DNA of 64,000 bases, taken from positions 50,751,007-50,815,006 of the forward strand of contig NC_135505.1 of the NCBI RefSeq assembly GCF_052857255.1, written 5' to 3'. The notes beneath the pieces are model-generated. The model worked only from the letters and a program-made list of their open reading frames with translations, was not told the DNA's origin and did no database searches. Origin of the DNA: Amblyomma americanum. Lineage: Eukaryota > Arthropoda > Arachnida > Ixodida > Ixodidae. Below are positions 24,382-35,068 of the stretch, piece by piece. How positions within the stretch are numbered: the stretch's first letter is position 1; every line of letters begins with the position of its first letter. The translations under genes and the position numbers were made by a program.

Positions 24382-24399
24382 TGGTGGCAGCGGGGCCGG
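24382..24399 (+). promoter_or_regulatory. Primer binding site of element C
   Basis: TGGTGGCAGCGGGGCC begins two bases after the LTR end, the usual place for tRNA-primed minus-strand DNA synthesis. The tRNA species was not identified. Confidence 0.65.
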
Positions 24400-24539
24400 C
24401 GACGCCGATGAGTGTCTGAAAGGTCTCGCTTGTTCACCAAGCAGCTTACAAGATGAAATTAGGCTGCCACTGACTAGAAGGGGAAGTGGCTTGAAATCAG
24501 CAAGATATTTTCTTAGTGGAAAAATTTCTGTCGTAGCAA

Positions 24540-25330
24540 GATGGACATCGGTGCGATGGTCAAGCCCGGATTTATGCTCATAGCTGAAGAGTTGGGCTTA
24601 AAAGCTGTCGAAAGCCATGAGAAAGCCCGAGATCATCTCGGCCATTGAAAAGTGTGGCACGTGCGCCGACGAAATTTTAGAATCTTCGACTGAGATCCAG
24701 ACGAAACGGAAAAAGGAACTTGATCTATAAATGATTAAAGAAAAGGTTAAGAAGCAGGAGGAAGCCATGGCGGTCGTCATATCGACGAAATTAGACATGC
24801 GAAGCCTCTTGTAGCGCTTGTGCGTCGGGGGAGACATAGGTTTTTACTTATTAAATTTTGTGCGGGTATGCAGAAAGAAGGGCTTCGTGGAATAGAGCTG
24901 GCCACAAAGAATACAGAGTTTTCTGCCAGCGGAAGTGGCCGACGTTCTGGCAAGGATTCCAAAGAGGACGACTACTGGCCCGTAAAACTACCTACTGAAG
25001 AAGCTCAGGCTGTGCCCTGAAGTTTTTCTAATAAAGTTCTGTGAGGCAAGGAAAATGCATAAGAAAGCTATGCCGAGTTCTCTTACAAGTTAAAGGGCTT
25101 TCTAGAGAGTTGGCTTTGTAGTTTAGACGCTTATGAGGACCTCGAAAAGGTACTAGCGTAGATTGCGCTCGAGCAGTCTTTCTATTCTATTCATTCAATC
25201 TTGAAGGATTGGATTCAGGACAGGCCCGATATAAACACCGTACACGTGGTGGCTGAATACGAAGATCTATCTTGCTCCAGACATGAGGAAAAAAAATTCG
25301 AAAACGAAAAGACTAGCTTTATCTGACGCC
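24540..25330 (+). pseudogene. Gag of element C with SCAN-like capsid segment
   Basis: Begins MDIGAMVKPGFMLIAEELGL. Further on come EVADVLARIP, KLRLCPEVFLIKFCEARKMH and, at 25162-25269, IALEQSFYSIHSILKDWIQD followed by RPD, V and AEYEDL. The last stretch has the L-E-Q-F, L-x-x-W-I and R-P-x(5)-A/V spacing of the vertebrate SCAN domain, which is known to derive from a Gmr1-like capsid. Several stops and frame changes interrupt the gene. Naming the segment SCAN-like is pattern recognition and has not been tested by search. Confidence 0.7.
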
Positions 25331-25574
25331 ACGAACGAGGACTGGTTCGCCTTTTATCTAAAAATGCAGATTGTTCGACGCATGTTCAGCCTTTAAAGGA
25401 AGTGTTGGATTTAAGCAAACAAAACGTAAAAACACTGTCGTTGAAGCAAGGAAGCCTATTCTTTGCTAGAGATGTCACCAACCGGGTCATGTGGCTTCAG
25501 GCAGTAGTGTGCCTATACTGTCCACGATTAACTTGTTCATGGATAAGGCAGAAGACCTACTTAGACCATAGGTG

Positions 25575-27180
25575 TACGAAATAGAAGTAAATGGTTAGTC
25601 TTTCAAGGCTCTCAGAGGCACCGGAGCCACGCACGACCTGGTTTATTTCTCGCTAGTGAAGGAAGACTATTACATTGGCGACAACATATGGGTTCGTCAG
25701 GCCCTACAAGATCGTATAATTAGCTAGCCAGTAGCCAGAGTAAAACTGGACAGACCTTGTGATGTAGTAAACACTCAGGCAGCAGTTTCTGACGGGGTAT
25801 TGCCCAGCTGACTGTACGTTCTTTCAAACCGATAGGCAAGGCAGCTCGGTGTCTCGAGCGTCTCGCTTGACATGAATCCCGTTATGGTACTCACTCGCCC
25901 CATGACGACAGCGAACGGCTCCGAGCCGCAGACGCTCGCGACGAGGGCAGATGCTAAGTCAGATAACGAAACGGCAAAAGCGATTCCGGTTGATATGCTC
26001 GAATAAGCGGACGTAACCACGCTGGTTTCGCCGGAAAGCGCGAGCTTCCGTGATCTGGTAAAGGTTGATAAGTGCACGCTTGGCAGTGAACAGGCCATGG
26101 ATTCAAAGCTAGGAAATGTTGAGATAGCCTGGAAAAAGAAACGTAACGTCGAATATCTCGTTTTCCCTGAAAGAACGAAATTATTTATCGCTACTTTAAG
26201 GAAAAAGGCGGGAATGAAGCAAACCAGCTGCTAGTTCCAAAGAAGTACAGGAGAGACCTCTTGGAACTTGCTCATAAAGAAGGATGGTCGGGGCTCTTAG
26301 GAATCACGAAAACGAAGTGCAAGCTAATGGCAGAGTATTTTGGTCTGGTTTCAAGAACGTTGAAGAGTTCGTTCGTGTGGCACGTGTCGAAGGACAGGAC
26401 GACTGAACGAGCTACGAAAAGCGCCGGTTGTCCTGGTGCCAATAAATACGGAACCATTCAGGTGGCTTGTGATAGATGTCGTAGGTCTACTACCTACCAC
26501 TAGGGCTAGTTATAGGTATCTTTACCCATAGCCTGCCCTGATAGCAAATTTCCTGATGCCGTGTCCATGACAGTCTGCTCAAAATTTTCCCTCAGATCGT
26601 GTTGCGAACTGCGATTAAATATGACTTTGGTAACGGTTTTAGCAGTGCTTTAAAAGCAAATTTTTTGAAAGGTGAGGCATCAAAATTTTCCGCACTTCGT
26701 TAAACCACCCACAAAGTAAGAGCGTGGAGAGACTGCATTCAGACATGAAACGTATCCTCAGGGCTTTATGCTACGGGCTGAAAAACATTCGGACTTGACT
26801 TTGCCGGCTATTCTTTTCGCTGTGCCAACCGTCGCTCAAGAGTCGACGGGTTTTACGGCCGCGAAATTGGTTTATGGCCAAAACCTTCGTTCGCCTTTGT
26901 GACTGCTGCGCGAGCGTTGTGAAGGAGAAGCCGAGAACCCCATGGTAACTGAACATGTACAGTCATTATTGAAGCGCCTCTGCAAACCTCTAGAGCTTTT
27001 AGAAGCAAATCTAGAGAAAGCTCGTAATCGGGAGAAGATTTACTACGAGAATAACAGTCGCCTTCGACTGTACAAGGAAGGAGACAAGGTGCTACTCTTA
27101 CGATCTTCTAGGACTAATAAATTGCAAGTGCAGTGGGAGGGGCCAGAACGATCTAGCAAAAACTATCTGTGACAAGCTAT
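25575..27180 (+). pseudogene. Protease and integrase of element C
   Basis: Protease: FKALRGTGATHDLVYFSLVK near 25605, where the expected D-T-G active site reads G-T-G. Integrase: zinc module LLVPKKYRRDLLELAHKEGW at about 26231 (His part), with the Cys pair near 26470-26485 out of frame. The core starts WLVIDVVGLLPTTRASYRY near 26465-26515 (first Asp). After poorly preserved sequence comes FTAAKLVYGQNLRSPL near 26850, and the C-terminal GPY/F-type module NSRLRLYKEGDKVLLLRSSR...VQWEGPE at about 27053-27150. The integrase clearly lies upstream of the RT of the same element. Confidence 0.8.
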
Positions 27181-27589
27181 GTCGTAAAACTTCCTGACCC
27201 TCGCAAAGAGTTTCGCATATATCACTGAAACATAATGAAGCCATACCTGGAAAGGGCACAAGTCGTCAGCATAGCACTAAATACACCAAAGGAAGTTCAG
27301 GCTCAAGTTCTGACTAGGGGAAAACTGTTGGAATGTTGACAGTCAGCGAAATCTTAGCTGTTACGACTGATGCGAAGCAGCTTAGACGGGATCAAATTGT
27401 ATCTTACTGGCTTAATCGAAAAATACCAGAATCTGTTTTCCACAATTCCGAGAAAGACCAATCTAGACCACCGCGATATTGAAGTGGACAGTCAGTCGCT
27501 AATTCAGAGAAAGTCCTCTCGCTTTTCCCCTCGTAAATAAAAGCTTTCAAATGATCCTGTGGATCAAATTCTTCAACTGTAGTTAATTG

Positions 27590-28735
27590 AGAAGGGAAAA
27601 AGTGATTGTGCTTCCTATGATTTTCGTAGAGAGCCCAGGCAAAGATCCGCGTTCCTGTGTCGACTACCGCAAGCCAAATGCCTTCGCTGTAACCAAGCTG
27701 TACCTGATGACGAATATTGAAGCCTTTATCGAGAAAGTAAGCAGGGCAAAGACCATTTCAGTCATCGATATTGTACAGGGATACTGGCAGGTACCACTTA
27801 CTGAACACGCGAGAAACCTGGCAGTGTTCATTGCTCCGTTCGGTGTCTTCAAGCCGCTGGTTATAAATTTTGGTTTAAAAAATGCTCCGTATGCATTTTC
27901 AAGGCTAATGAAGTAGGTTCTGGCCCGAAAAGAGGATTTTTCATTGCCCGACCTGGACGATATAGCAGTATTTTCAGGCACTTTGGCGGACCACATCTAA
28001 CATTTTAAGCAGCTATTTTCCCGCTTGCTAGAAGCAGAATTAACAGTTAAGGCTGCGAAGTGTAAATTGGAGCGTAATGAATTCGAATATCTGGGTCATG
28101 TTGTCGGTCAGGGAGCAAGACGACCACAACAACTTAGTATTCAGGCAATCAAAGAGTTTCCTTTCCCGCAAACGAAGAAGGGTTTTATGTCTTTTATCGG
28201 ACTGGTGAATTACTACCATCAGTGCCATCCCCGGTTCACGGAAAAAGCGACTCCACTAATGGATGCCCTCAAGAAAAAGGAGCCCAATAACATTGTGTGT
28301 GACAATCGTGAGTTTCAAGCATTTTCCCCTGAAGCTGGCATCAATATCTAAGCCTTTGCTGGCCACCTCAGACTGCGCAAGGCCTTTTCTGGTGCAATGT
28401 GACGATAGCGAAAGAGGAATGGGTGTGGCACAAAGCCAAGAAAACGACAAGAGGGAAGAACACATTTTTTTCCAGCAGGATGTTGGCTTGGAAAGAGCAA
28501 GCTTACAGCACTATTGAAAAAGAATGCGTTTGCCTCGTGTGGGCTGTCGAGAGGCTTCACTGTTACCTTTTTGGTTCTGAATTAATTCTAATTACTGATC
28601 ATCGACTGTTGACATGGATCCAGCAACTGTCTCAAAGGAGCGGCAGATTGCTCCGGTGGAGTGTTACTCTCCAGGAATATGCTTTTCTGGTAACGCCAAG
28701 AAAGATAAACTTTTTGCGAACGCAGACTTCTTAAG
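27590..28735 (+). pseudogene. RT and RNase H of element C
   Basis: RT: PMIFVESPGKDPRSCVDYRK at about 27613, then IDIVQGYWQVPLTEHARN and FGVFKPLVINFGLKNAPYAF. The catalytic box reads LPDLDDIAVFSG near 27940 (Tyr replaced, both Asp kept), followed by CKLERNEFEYLGHVVGQGAR and SFIGLVNYYHQCHPRF. RNase H: FLVQCDDSERGMGVA near 28387, YSTIEKECVCLVWAVERLHC near 28503 and ITDHRLLTWIQQLS at about 28591. It ends shortly after LSRA-type sequence near 28740. It has stops at 27914 and 28349 plus frameshifts. Confidence 0.83.
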
Positions 28736-28740
28736 TCGGG

Positions 28741-29444
28741 CAAACGAATAAGTACGCCATCTTGTGTTCTTGTTTCTTTTGGTTCATCTGTATACCACTT
28801 TAAATAGTGTTATGATGCAATCATTCATGCTTACTCCAATTTTCAACTTTTCGCTACTAATAATTTAGGGTAAATATCTTGTTGCCTTCAGGAATACATT
28901 TTGGGAAGTCTTATGAGGCAAACAAAGGCACTTTTGGTGAAATGAATTGATATCTTGTTCACTTCGATGGCTACTGTGGGGCTTGGTTGTTGCTTGATTC
29001 CGCGGCTGCCCAGCCATCAGCTCCTTTCAATAATTGGGCACCGGTGGCTTCCGCCGAAGGTTCCAAGGGACACCGTCGGGACAACCCTTGAATCCTGGAC
29101 AGTCCAGTCGAAATCTTTTTAACTGCACGGAGGTCGTCACACTGATGTGTGGCTGCTTTCTTCCTCGTGCTACAACCCCCCTCCCCTTCCCGCCAGATCT
29201 CGAAACAGCGTACTGATGAGCTAGTGCCTTTGTCTGTGGACTTCACCGCATCGAATCTCGGAAGCAGGATTTCGTCTACGCCGAACTTATCTTCATGACG
29301 GCGTTATATGGAGCAGCGGTGTTGCACTCACGAGCTTTATCATAGTCGACTGACGACTGTAGAGGAGCCCTTCACAGCGGTTTGCACAACAACGGAAAAC
29401 TTGTTCAATTTGCGCGATGCCACTCCTAAAAGGGGGAGGAGCTA
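28741..29444 (+). other. 3' untranslated region of element C
   Basis: Non-coding stretch between RNase H and the 3' LTR, with no recognised motif. It ends in the purine tract AAAAGGGGGAGGAGC that primes plus-strand DNA. Confidence 0.6.
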
Positions 29445-29664
29445 TGTTCTTGTGGTGATAACGCCCTCTGTCGCGCGGAATGTATTACTGATTTCTTGAT
29501 CATAATGACGAGTATGAAAAACGCTGATCTCGCTGGATATATAAGAGCCACGGCAGAGCGCTGCGCCACTCTTTTCTGCCCTGGCTGCCGAGATAGAATA
29601 AAGGCATTCCTGACAATCTTCACTGTTGCCGCTTCCTCGTCGTTCGTCGAATCGCCCAGAAACA
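29445..29664 (+). repeat. 3' LTR of element C
   Basis: Shares with the 5' LTR the TATATAAG box (29538-29545), the run ACTCTTTTCTGCCC, AATAAA (29597-29602) and CTCGTCGTTCGTCGAATCG. The two LTRs differ at many sites by eye, indicating an old insertion. Confidence 0.85.
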
Positions 29665-30340
29665 TGAAGGCCGAACCGCATGGCGCGATTTCAGGCGCGA
29701 TTGACGCGCGGATAGTGGGACGCGCGCGTCGTTTTGACACGTGCCCACCATGATCCGTCACGAAATCACGCACCGCGTGCTGCTGCTCGAAGTAGAAAAA
29801 AACGCCTCGCGCTGCGCGTCCGCCAATCAGAGTTCAGGTAAGTCACGTACCATTTGATCACGTGGCATTTCGGTTTTTTTTTTGGTTTTGCCACCAGATG
29901 GCCCTGCTCTCTGCGCATCTCGACGGAACCTCTTTGGCGCAATTCTTTTCCTCGGCAGAACTGGCGCGTACGTTGCACAGCTTCGCGCACAATCTTGCTG
30001 CTTGGAATCAAGCTTGATAAATACACTTAAAAAAAATGCCGCTGCCTAATTACGCTAAGGTTATTTTTATTGTAGCGTTCTGTAAGTTTAAGGGCATTTT
30101 ATACATCTTGTAACAGAGACAATTCATGTCGTTGGGAGTTATGCTGTCCGGCAACCCGGAAAACGCGACGCGAAAGCGCCTATCCCTTTTTTCGTGCGGG
30201 TGCTCGCGCGTCGGCGGCAGCGCGAGCGTTCGCCGCTCGTCACGTTTTTCGCTCGCGGAAAACGTATCATGCGGCTCCTGCTTAACAGTGCTCATAAGCG
30301 ACTTCAATGTGAAGCTGCGACAGAAGCAGGACGGAGATTG
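29665..30340. other. GC-rich spacer without recognised gene
   Basis: Two stretches rich in CG (29680-29740 and 30150-30260) surround poly-T DNA. Overlapping long ORFs on both strands near 30050-30640 come partly from the RTE fragment that follows, and no independent domain was recognised. Confidence 0.4.
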
Positions 30341-30344
30341 TGGA

Positions 30345-31800
30345 AGAAAGGGGATTGTGGAAGAAAGACTAGCCACCGCGTACACACAGTGCCTTACGAC
30401 TTTGAGTGTACCAGAAGGTTTGAAGAGTGCAAACAACTTAATATATAAGAAAGGATACATCAATGATATGAAAAATAAAAGACCAAACAGATTGGTGTGC
30501 GTGGCGTATACGGTATGTACTAAGATAAGCGCTAATACAGTCAGCGCATCCTCAGACTTCAAACTAATGATCACGCAGGTTTTCGTAAAAGATAATCGAC
30601 AATAGGCTATATTCACACTGTAGCGAACCATGACGGCCACGCCTGATGCTGCATAAGCAGATCATTGACCAAGCGCCGATGAAAACGAAGCGTCGGTGAA
30701 AGACGAAGTTTCGCCGCGCTGCACGAGATCGATTGGTTTTTATGGATTGGCTGTCGGCGCTGCTCGCTGTCCTGCTCGTCGTTTTGTGTCGCCCGCCGTG
30801 AACTCTTCCCCTGACTTATTTGTGTACAAACCCCCTTTAAACACTGTCAATAAATGACAGGCAAATATGCAGAATTTAACCAACTCCTGTACATAGTCTT
30901 CAACGATTACAAAAAGAATTTCACTGCAGACATAAGAGAATCAGTCCCTTTAAGTAACAATCCTCAGTTTTATGTGTTACGTCTACACAGCTCTCATATT
31001 TTTTCATAATGTAAGCAATAAATTTTCAATAAAGATGGTTTTCAGACAGAAAGACAAAGTCTCGCCAATGCTGTTTACAGGATGTATGAATAGGCTTAGA
31101 TTTGGAATGGTTGGGGGTAAGAGTTAATAGAGAATATCATAGTAATCTGCAATTCGCTGATGCCATTGTCTCACTAAGTTACGAAGGAGATGAGCTTCAA
31201 AGCGAAAGAAATATTCGACACTCTCAGAAAGGAACAGCGGTTTACAAAGAACAATAAGGTGCTGGAAGTGCAAAGGCAATACTTCTATTTAGGCCACGTA
31301 GTGACCTCAGATTCGGATCACGCGAGCAGAATAACCAGAAGAATAAGAATGGTGTGGAGCACACTTAGCAGGTTCTCTCAGATAATGAAAAGAAGTTTAC
31401 CAGAATCCCTGAAAACAAAAATATATAATAGCTCTTACTTATTGGAATCACCTACGGGGAAAAAACCTGGAGGCTTATGAATAATGTTCAACTGAAGGAC
31501 AACGCAGCGAGCTATGAAAAAAAAAAATTCTAAAATTTATTACATAGTGAGAAGGCACAGTGGGACAAAATGAACTCGGAATAATGGCACCCTAGTCGAA
31601 ATCAAAACGAAGAAATGGGCTTGGGCAGGGCATGTAATACGAAGGGAAGACAAGCGATAGCCCTTAATAGGAATGGACTGGATTCCAAGAGAAGGGAAAT
31701 GCTTCAGGGGGTGTCAGAAAAGAATGTGGACGGTTGAGATTATCACATTTGCGGGAACAGGGTGGCCGCAGTTGGCACTCGACAGAGTTATTTGGTGAGG
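30345..31800 (+). mobile_element. RTE-clade LINE fragment 1 (RT to C-terminus)
   Basis: RT start: TAYTQCLTTLSVPEGLKSAN at about 30375, then KKGYINDMKNKRPNRLVCVA. After a foreign insertion at 30622-30840 it continues LLYIVFNDYKKNFTA (about 30885), LRFGMVG near 31095, YLGHVVTSDSDHASRITRR at about 31285, ARFSQIMK-like near 31375, and the C-terminal MGLGRACNTKGRQ region near 31616. Many frameshifts. The endonuclease part is missing. Confidence 0.78.
30622..30840. mobile_element. 219-bp unidentified insertion in RTE fragment 1
   Basis: The RTE reading frame is interrupted after a motif corresponding to the I-H-T region and resumes about 220 bases later. ACACTGT is found on both sides (30615-30621 and 30841-30847), as expected for a target duplication. 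The insert starts AGCGAACCATGACGG and ends ACCCCCTTTAA. No coding sequence or terminal repeat was recognised. It could be a short SINE-like or solo terminal element. Confidence 0.55.
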
Positions 31801-31814
31801 TATCAGAAAGGCCT

Positions 31815-32260
31815 TTACTCTGCAGTGTGCGTAGTCAAGGTGAATATAATGATACAGGGACAAGAAACTACACTAAGTCTATTACATTCTAAGGTGTGCA
31901 CTGGTAAGAGACAGGTTATATACACTTTCCCCTTGAGGAATATTGATAAACTGCTTTTTATGATCTGAGAGAACCTGCCAAATTCCCTGCACCCCACTCT
32001 AATTCTTCTAGTTTTTCCTTTCCTCACCAGGAAGAGCAGTCATTACCTGTTTTTAGACATATCACCTTGGAAATTCGTTCATTGCCACGCTACCAATTAT
32101 AAACTGCTGTTCCCTTCCATGACTTGTTAACAGTCCTTCGTTTTTCTTCATAGTAATTTTCCGACCGACCATTTAGCTACGTTTATTGTAGAGCAGCCGT
32201 AACAAAACGGAAGTTCATACACCTTAATTGAAAAGATGACAAAGAAGATGTGATTAAAGA
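31815..32260 (-). mobile_element. RTE-clade LINE fragment 2
   Basis: On the minus strand: REQQFIIGSVAMNEF, KNRVGCREFGRFSQIIKSSL and FLKGKVY, matching the post-RT region of the other RTE copies (compare fragment 5, RFSQIMNNILP). Short and disrupted. It lies tail to tail with fragment 1. Confidence 0.65.
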
Positions 32261-32442
32261 CTCAGCGCTTTAAGGAACGGCTGCGTGTTTGCGCCATTAT
32301 CCAGTCGAGAACAACAACAATAACGGCTGCTTATTCCGACTGATCCGTCAAAAAGCTGCAGGCGACGAACGTCGGGCCTGACAGAGATTACCACTAACCG
32401 CTCCTCCTTCGGCTGCCTCATTCGCCGCCCGGAACCTCTACC

Positions 32443-33110
32443 TTGTCCGAGAGCAGCGTCAACACCTCCTCGGCTAATTTTGTGGAGGACCTCCTTCCCG
32501 CAGCCCTATCTACCATGCCACTTCATTTCCGGGAGCTGACCTCCTCTTTCACCACCATGATCGGGCGCAGATCGCTGTCGTCCGTCAGTCCCGTGCAGCT
32601 TCAAGAGTTTCATGGATTTTCGTATGACTCAGCGGGGTGGGTCCAAGCCGTCGAAGTTATTACCCGCCACTTCACCTGGTCTTCCGATCATACGCTCACC
32701 TACGCGGAAGTCCTTCATAGAGCCGCTCGCACCTGGCACCTGAATGAAGGCCGCCGCTACACCAGCTGGTCGGCCTGCACATCTACCCTTCTGGCCTGTT
32801 TTGCCCTGCTGCCGATTGCGCACGGCGCCAAATTCATGCCGATGTGGTCGCGGCGCCAAGATATGAATGACGACGTCGCAGTTCACGTGTATGAAAAGAT
32901 AAGAATGCTAGAGGCCTGCAACATTGCGTGTGCCGTGCCGACCACCAAGCAGTAATTCGTTCACGGCCTGTGTGTTGACATCCATGCGCATATCCTGGCC
33001 ACTTGGGACACCGACTCAGTCCACGCCTTCGTGCGCCTCTTCGTCGTATCGCAGGACACCTAGCATCGGCGCGAAATGCAGTTTTTCTCTATCACGTCTC
33101 AACACAGCAT
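32443..33110 (+). pseudogene. Gypsy-type gag fragment
   Basis: An open frame of 170 codons reads MSESSVNTSSANFVEDLLP, then LQEFHGFSYDSAGWVQAVEV, LHRAARTWHLNEGRRYTSW and VHVYEKIRMLEACNI. The W-x(n)-A-x-x-W-H...SW pattern is that of retrotransposon capsid proteins. After a frame change near 32925 it continues VDIHAHILATWDTDSVHAFV. No pol follows, so this is an isolated remnant. The family differs from A and B. Confidence 0.55.
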
Positions 33111-33250
33111 CAGAGGTGCACAGAGGTGCAGGATGTACCGCGCACCGCGGTTTCCCGGGTGCGTGTGCGAGCCACGGTGAAGTGGTTAAACTTTGAGGGT
33201 GGTTACTGCTTTCTCTATCACACTCACACTGTTGACATTTTCGCTCCTCT

Positions 33251-33390
33251 CACCGCGATGAAACAATGGAGGCCTAGGAAGCTTCATTGCAGCCGGGAAG
33301 GAGAAGTGGTTGGTATGAAGCACCGCGATGAAACACTGGAGGCCTATGAAGGTTCATTGTATCCGGGAAGGAGAGGTGGTTGGTATGAAG
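33251..33390. repeat. 70-bp tandem duplication
   Basis: CACCGCGATGAAACA occurs at 33251 and again at 33321, followed in both cases by GGAGGCCTA and TGGTTGGTATGAAG. Two units with a 70-base period. A shorter duplicate (CAGAGGTGCA twice) lies just upstream at about 33112-33131. Confidence 0.8.
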
Positions 33391-33514
33391 CCGTTGGTGG
33401 GGCGAATGCTCGCAAAGTGGCAACGTCATTATACCCGACGCAAAACGCGCGCAAGGTAGTTGCAACGTGTCGGGAAGCAACACGGCGGCAACTACAGGTT
33501 CGCACTGAGCAGTT

Positions 33515-33946
33515 ATGAAAGGCAGGGTTTGTCGGAGGAAAAGGTATCAAGCAGTGCAAAACCGCTTATTCCATGGCCGCTTTTGTGCATCGGGAGAAGG
33601 ATTGTTCTACACCAGGCAGAACATTAGATACCGCGCAAGGGGAGAAAGCCACCAGCAGGTTACCTGCAGTCGCTGTCCTTTCATGAACACAACATTCAAC
33701 AAGTCGTCGGCACGCTCCGGCGGCAGATTTGTATACAACGAAAGCAGAAACGAGACGTTGTTGACACCATTATCAAACAAGAATAGGCTCCGGGTCTACA
33801 ACTCGACGCTGCTGAAGGTTTTTAATATGGGCAGCGAACAGGACGCACGTGGTGCAACTATAGACGGCAACAGGCACGTACCGCCAGCGCCTCAAGAGTC
33901 CCAAACAGCTAAGCGCTGGTGGCCAAGGCACCCAGATTTAATGTAA
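33515..33946 (+). other. Unrecognised 143-codon ORF, probably not a gene
   Basis: Open frame beginning MKGRVCRRKRYQAVQNRLFH with no domain, signal peptide or membrane segment recognised. It sits in repeat-rich DNA without clear splice or promoter context. Listed because it is the longest frame in this interval. Confidence 0.15.
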
Positions 33947-33949
33947 CAG

Positions 33950-34175
33950 GAGATGCGGTCACCAAAATAATTGCGACTCAGCGATATAGCAACCAAAAAA
34001 AATCGGAACTGGACAACGACAGCTGCGCCAAGCATAAAAAAAGGAAACTTAGAACTCTCTGAAGACATCTGCAGGCAGTGGGGAAAAATGGCCGTGGGTT
34101 AATTTGGCTAAGCTTAGAATTCAGCGAAGAGCAAGGACGCTTGCTAATCATCTGAGGCTCGTCCATGGCAGCTTC
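33950..34175. other. Spacer without recognised features
   Basis: Short non-coding stretch between the unrecognised ORF and the 3' end of the LINE fragment. Confidence 0.4.
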
Positions 34176-34179
34176 GCTA

Positions 34180-34927
34180 CTCTTCTTCTCTTCTTCTTCT
34201 GTGGTTGAAGGAAGGATGAAAAGTGGGAAGAACGGGCTTGTCTACTGGAAGGCTAACCTCCACGCCCACTGCCTGCGTGTCGTACAAGGAGGAGGAGGAG
34301 CGGAAAAAAGATTGAAATGAGAGAGTAGGAGCGCCGCCGCAATGATCACGTTAGGTGGCATGTGCTGCCCCCTCAGCCTTAGAGGCGGCCAGATAGGCTG
34401 GTGGCCTTCAGGAAGGAGAGGAGGTGCCGGAAGGCCTTGGCAGGATTGTGACCGCCGGGTAAGAGAAGGTGGTCCACTGAGCAGAAGGGGAGGCCCAAGG
34501 AGCGGTAGCCCGTCTCCATGATTCTCCTTGCGGGCACAAAGGCAGGGAACTCACACAGGAGATGCTGGGCTGTCTCCGCTGGGTCATTGCAGAGGGTGCA
34601 CCCAGGGAAGGCGGAGAGGCAAAGGCAGAAGAGGCGGGAGTCGGTGTTGGCGCAGCCTACCCTGAGTCTCAGGAGGAGGCTGTGCTCGTTGCAGTCCAGG
34701 CCAACAGATGGGAGAGAGTGTGGAGGATGGCCAATAGCCACCTTGGGATCTGGGTGGTCGAGGAGGAGGTGGCGATCCAGTATGCTCCTTGCCAGGTCGA
34801 AGGGGCAGGAGTTCTGGGAGAGAGGAGTTACAGGGGAGTGTGCCGCTTTGGCCAGGGAGTCGGCATCCTCGTTGCCCTGGACTCCGATATTGTTTGGGAC
34901 CCAGGTCAGACGGATGCGGATGTCACA
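34180..34927 (-). mobile_element. I-group LINE 3' fragment (RNase H end and Cys tail)
   Basis: Minus-strand frame: RIRLTWVPNNIGVQGNEDAD (RNase H C-terminal block, about 34925-34866), then LLLRLRVGCANTDSRLFCLC, CTLCNDPAETAQHLLCEFPA (Cys/His tail) and a stop at 34379. The 3' UTR ends in GAA-rich sequence (plus-strand TCTTCTTCTCTTCTTCTTCT, 34177-34200). It is 5' truncated at about 34927. The coding part is open, unlike the 17-22 kb LINE, so this is a different and probably younger family. Confidence 0.8.
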
Positions 34928-34986
34928 TGGAGTTACAACCCCAATCGAATGTCATCACGTGACTTCACATCACCCATTCAAATGTT

Positions 34987-35068
34987 CTTAAGGTCAAATA
35001 CCAACCCAAAGGTCACTGAATGTCAAAGGTCAACTAAAGGTCATAAGCCAAGGTCCGGGGTTGATGAA
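34987..35068. repeat. AGGTCA-rich repeat, left copy
   Basis: AGGTCA occurs at 34991, 35010, 35027 and 35038, with a related AGGTCC at 35051. The segment from AAGGTCAAATACCAACCC to GGGGTTGATGAA is repeated, with changes, directly after the right LTR of element B. Confidence 0.75.

Larger units (their letters stand above)
24152..29664 (+). mobile_element. Gypsy LTR retrotransposon C with integrase before RT (Gmr1-like)
   Basis: Bounded by two LTRs (24152-24379 and 29445-29664), with a primer binding site right after the first and a purine tract right before the second. Coding order on the plus strand is gag (about 24540-25330), protease (about 25575-25680), integrase (26225-27180), RT (27590-27990), and RT-RNase H (28020-28735). 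Ty3/gypsy elements normally place integrase last. The integrase-first order is characteristic of the Gmr1 clade, and the capsid contains a SCAN-like stretch, which fits that clade. All frames carry stops, so the copy is dead. Confidence 0.85.

Noticed and set aside
30050..30640. 196-codon minus-strand ORF
   Set aside because: Antisense of the RTE RT segment and GC-rich DNA; no domain on this strand.
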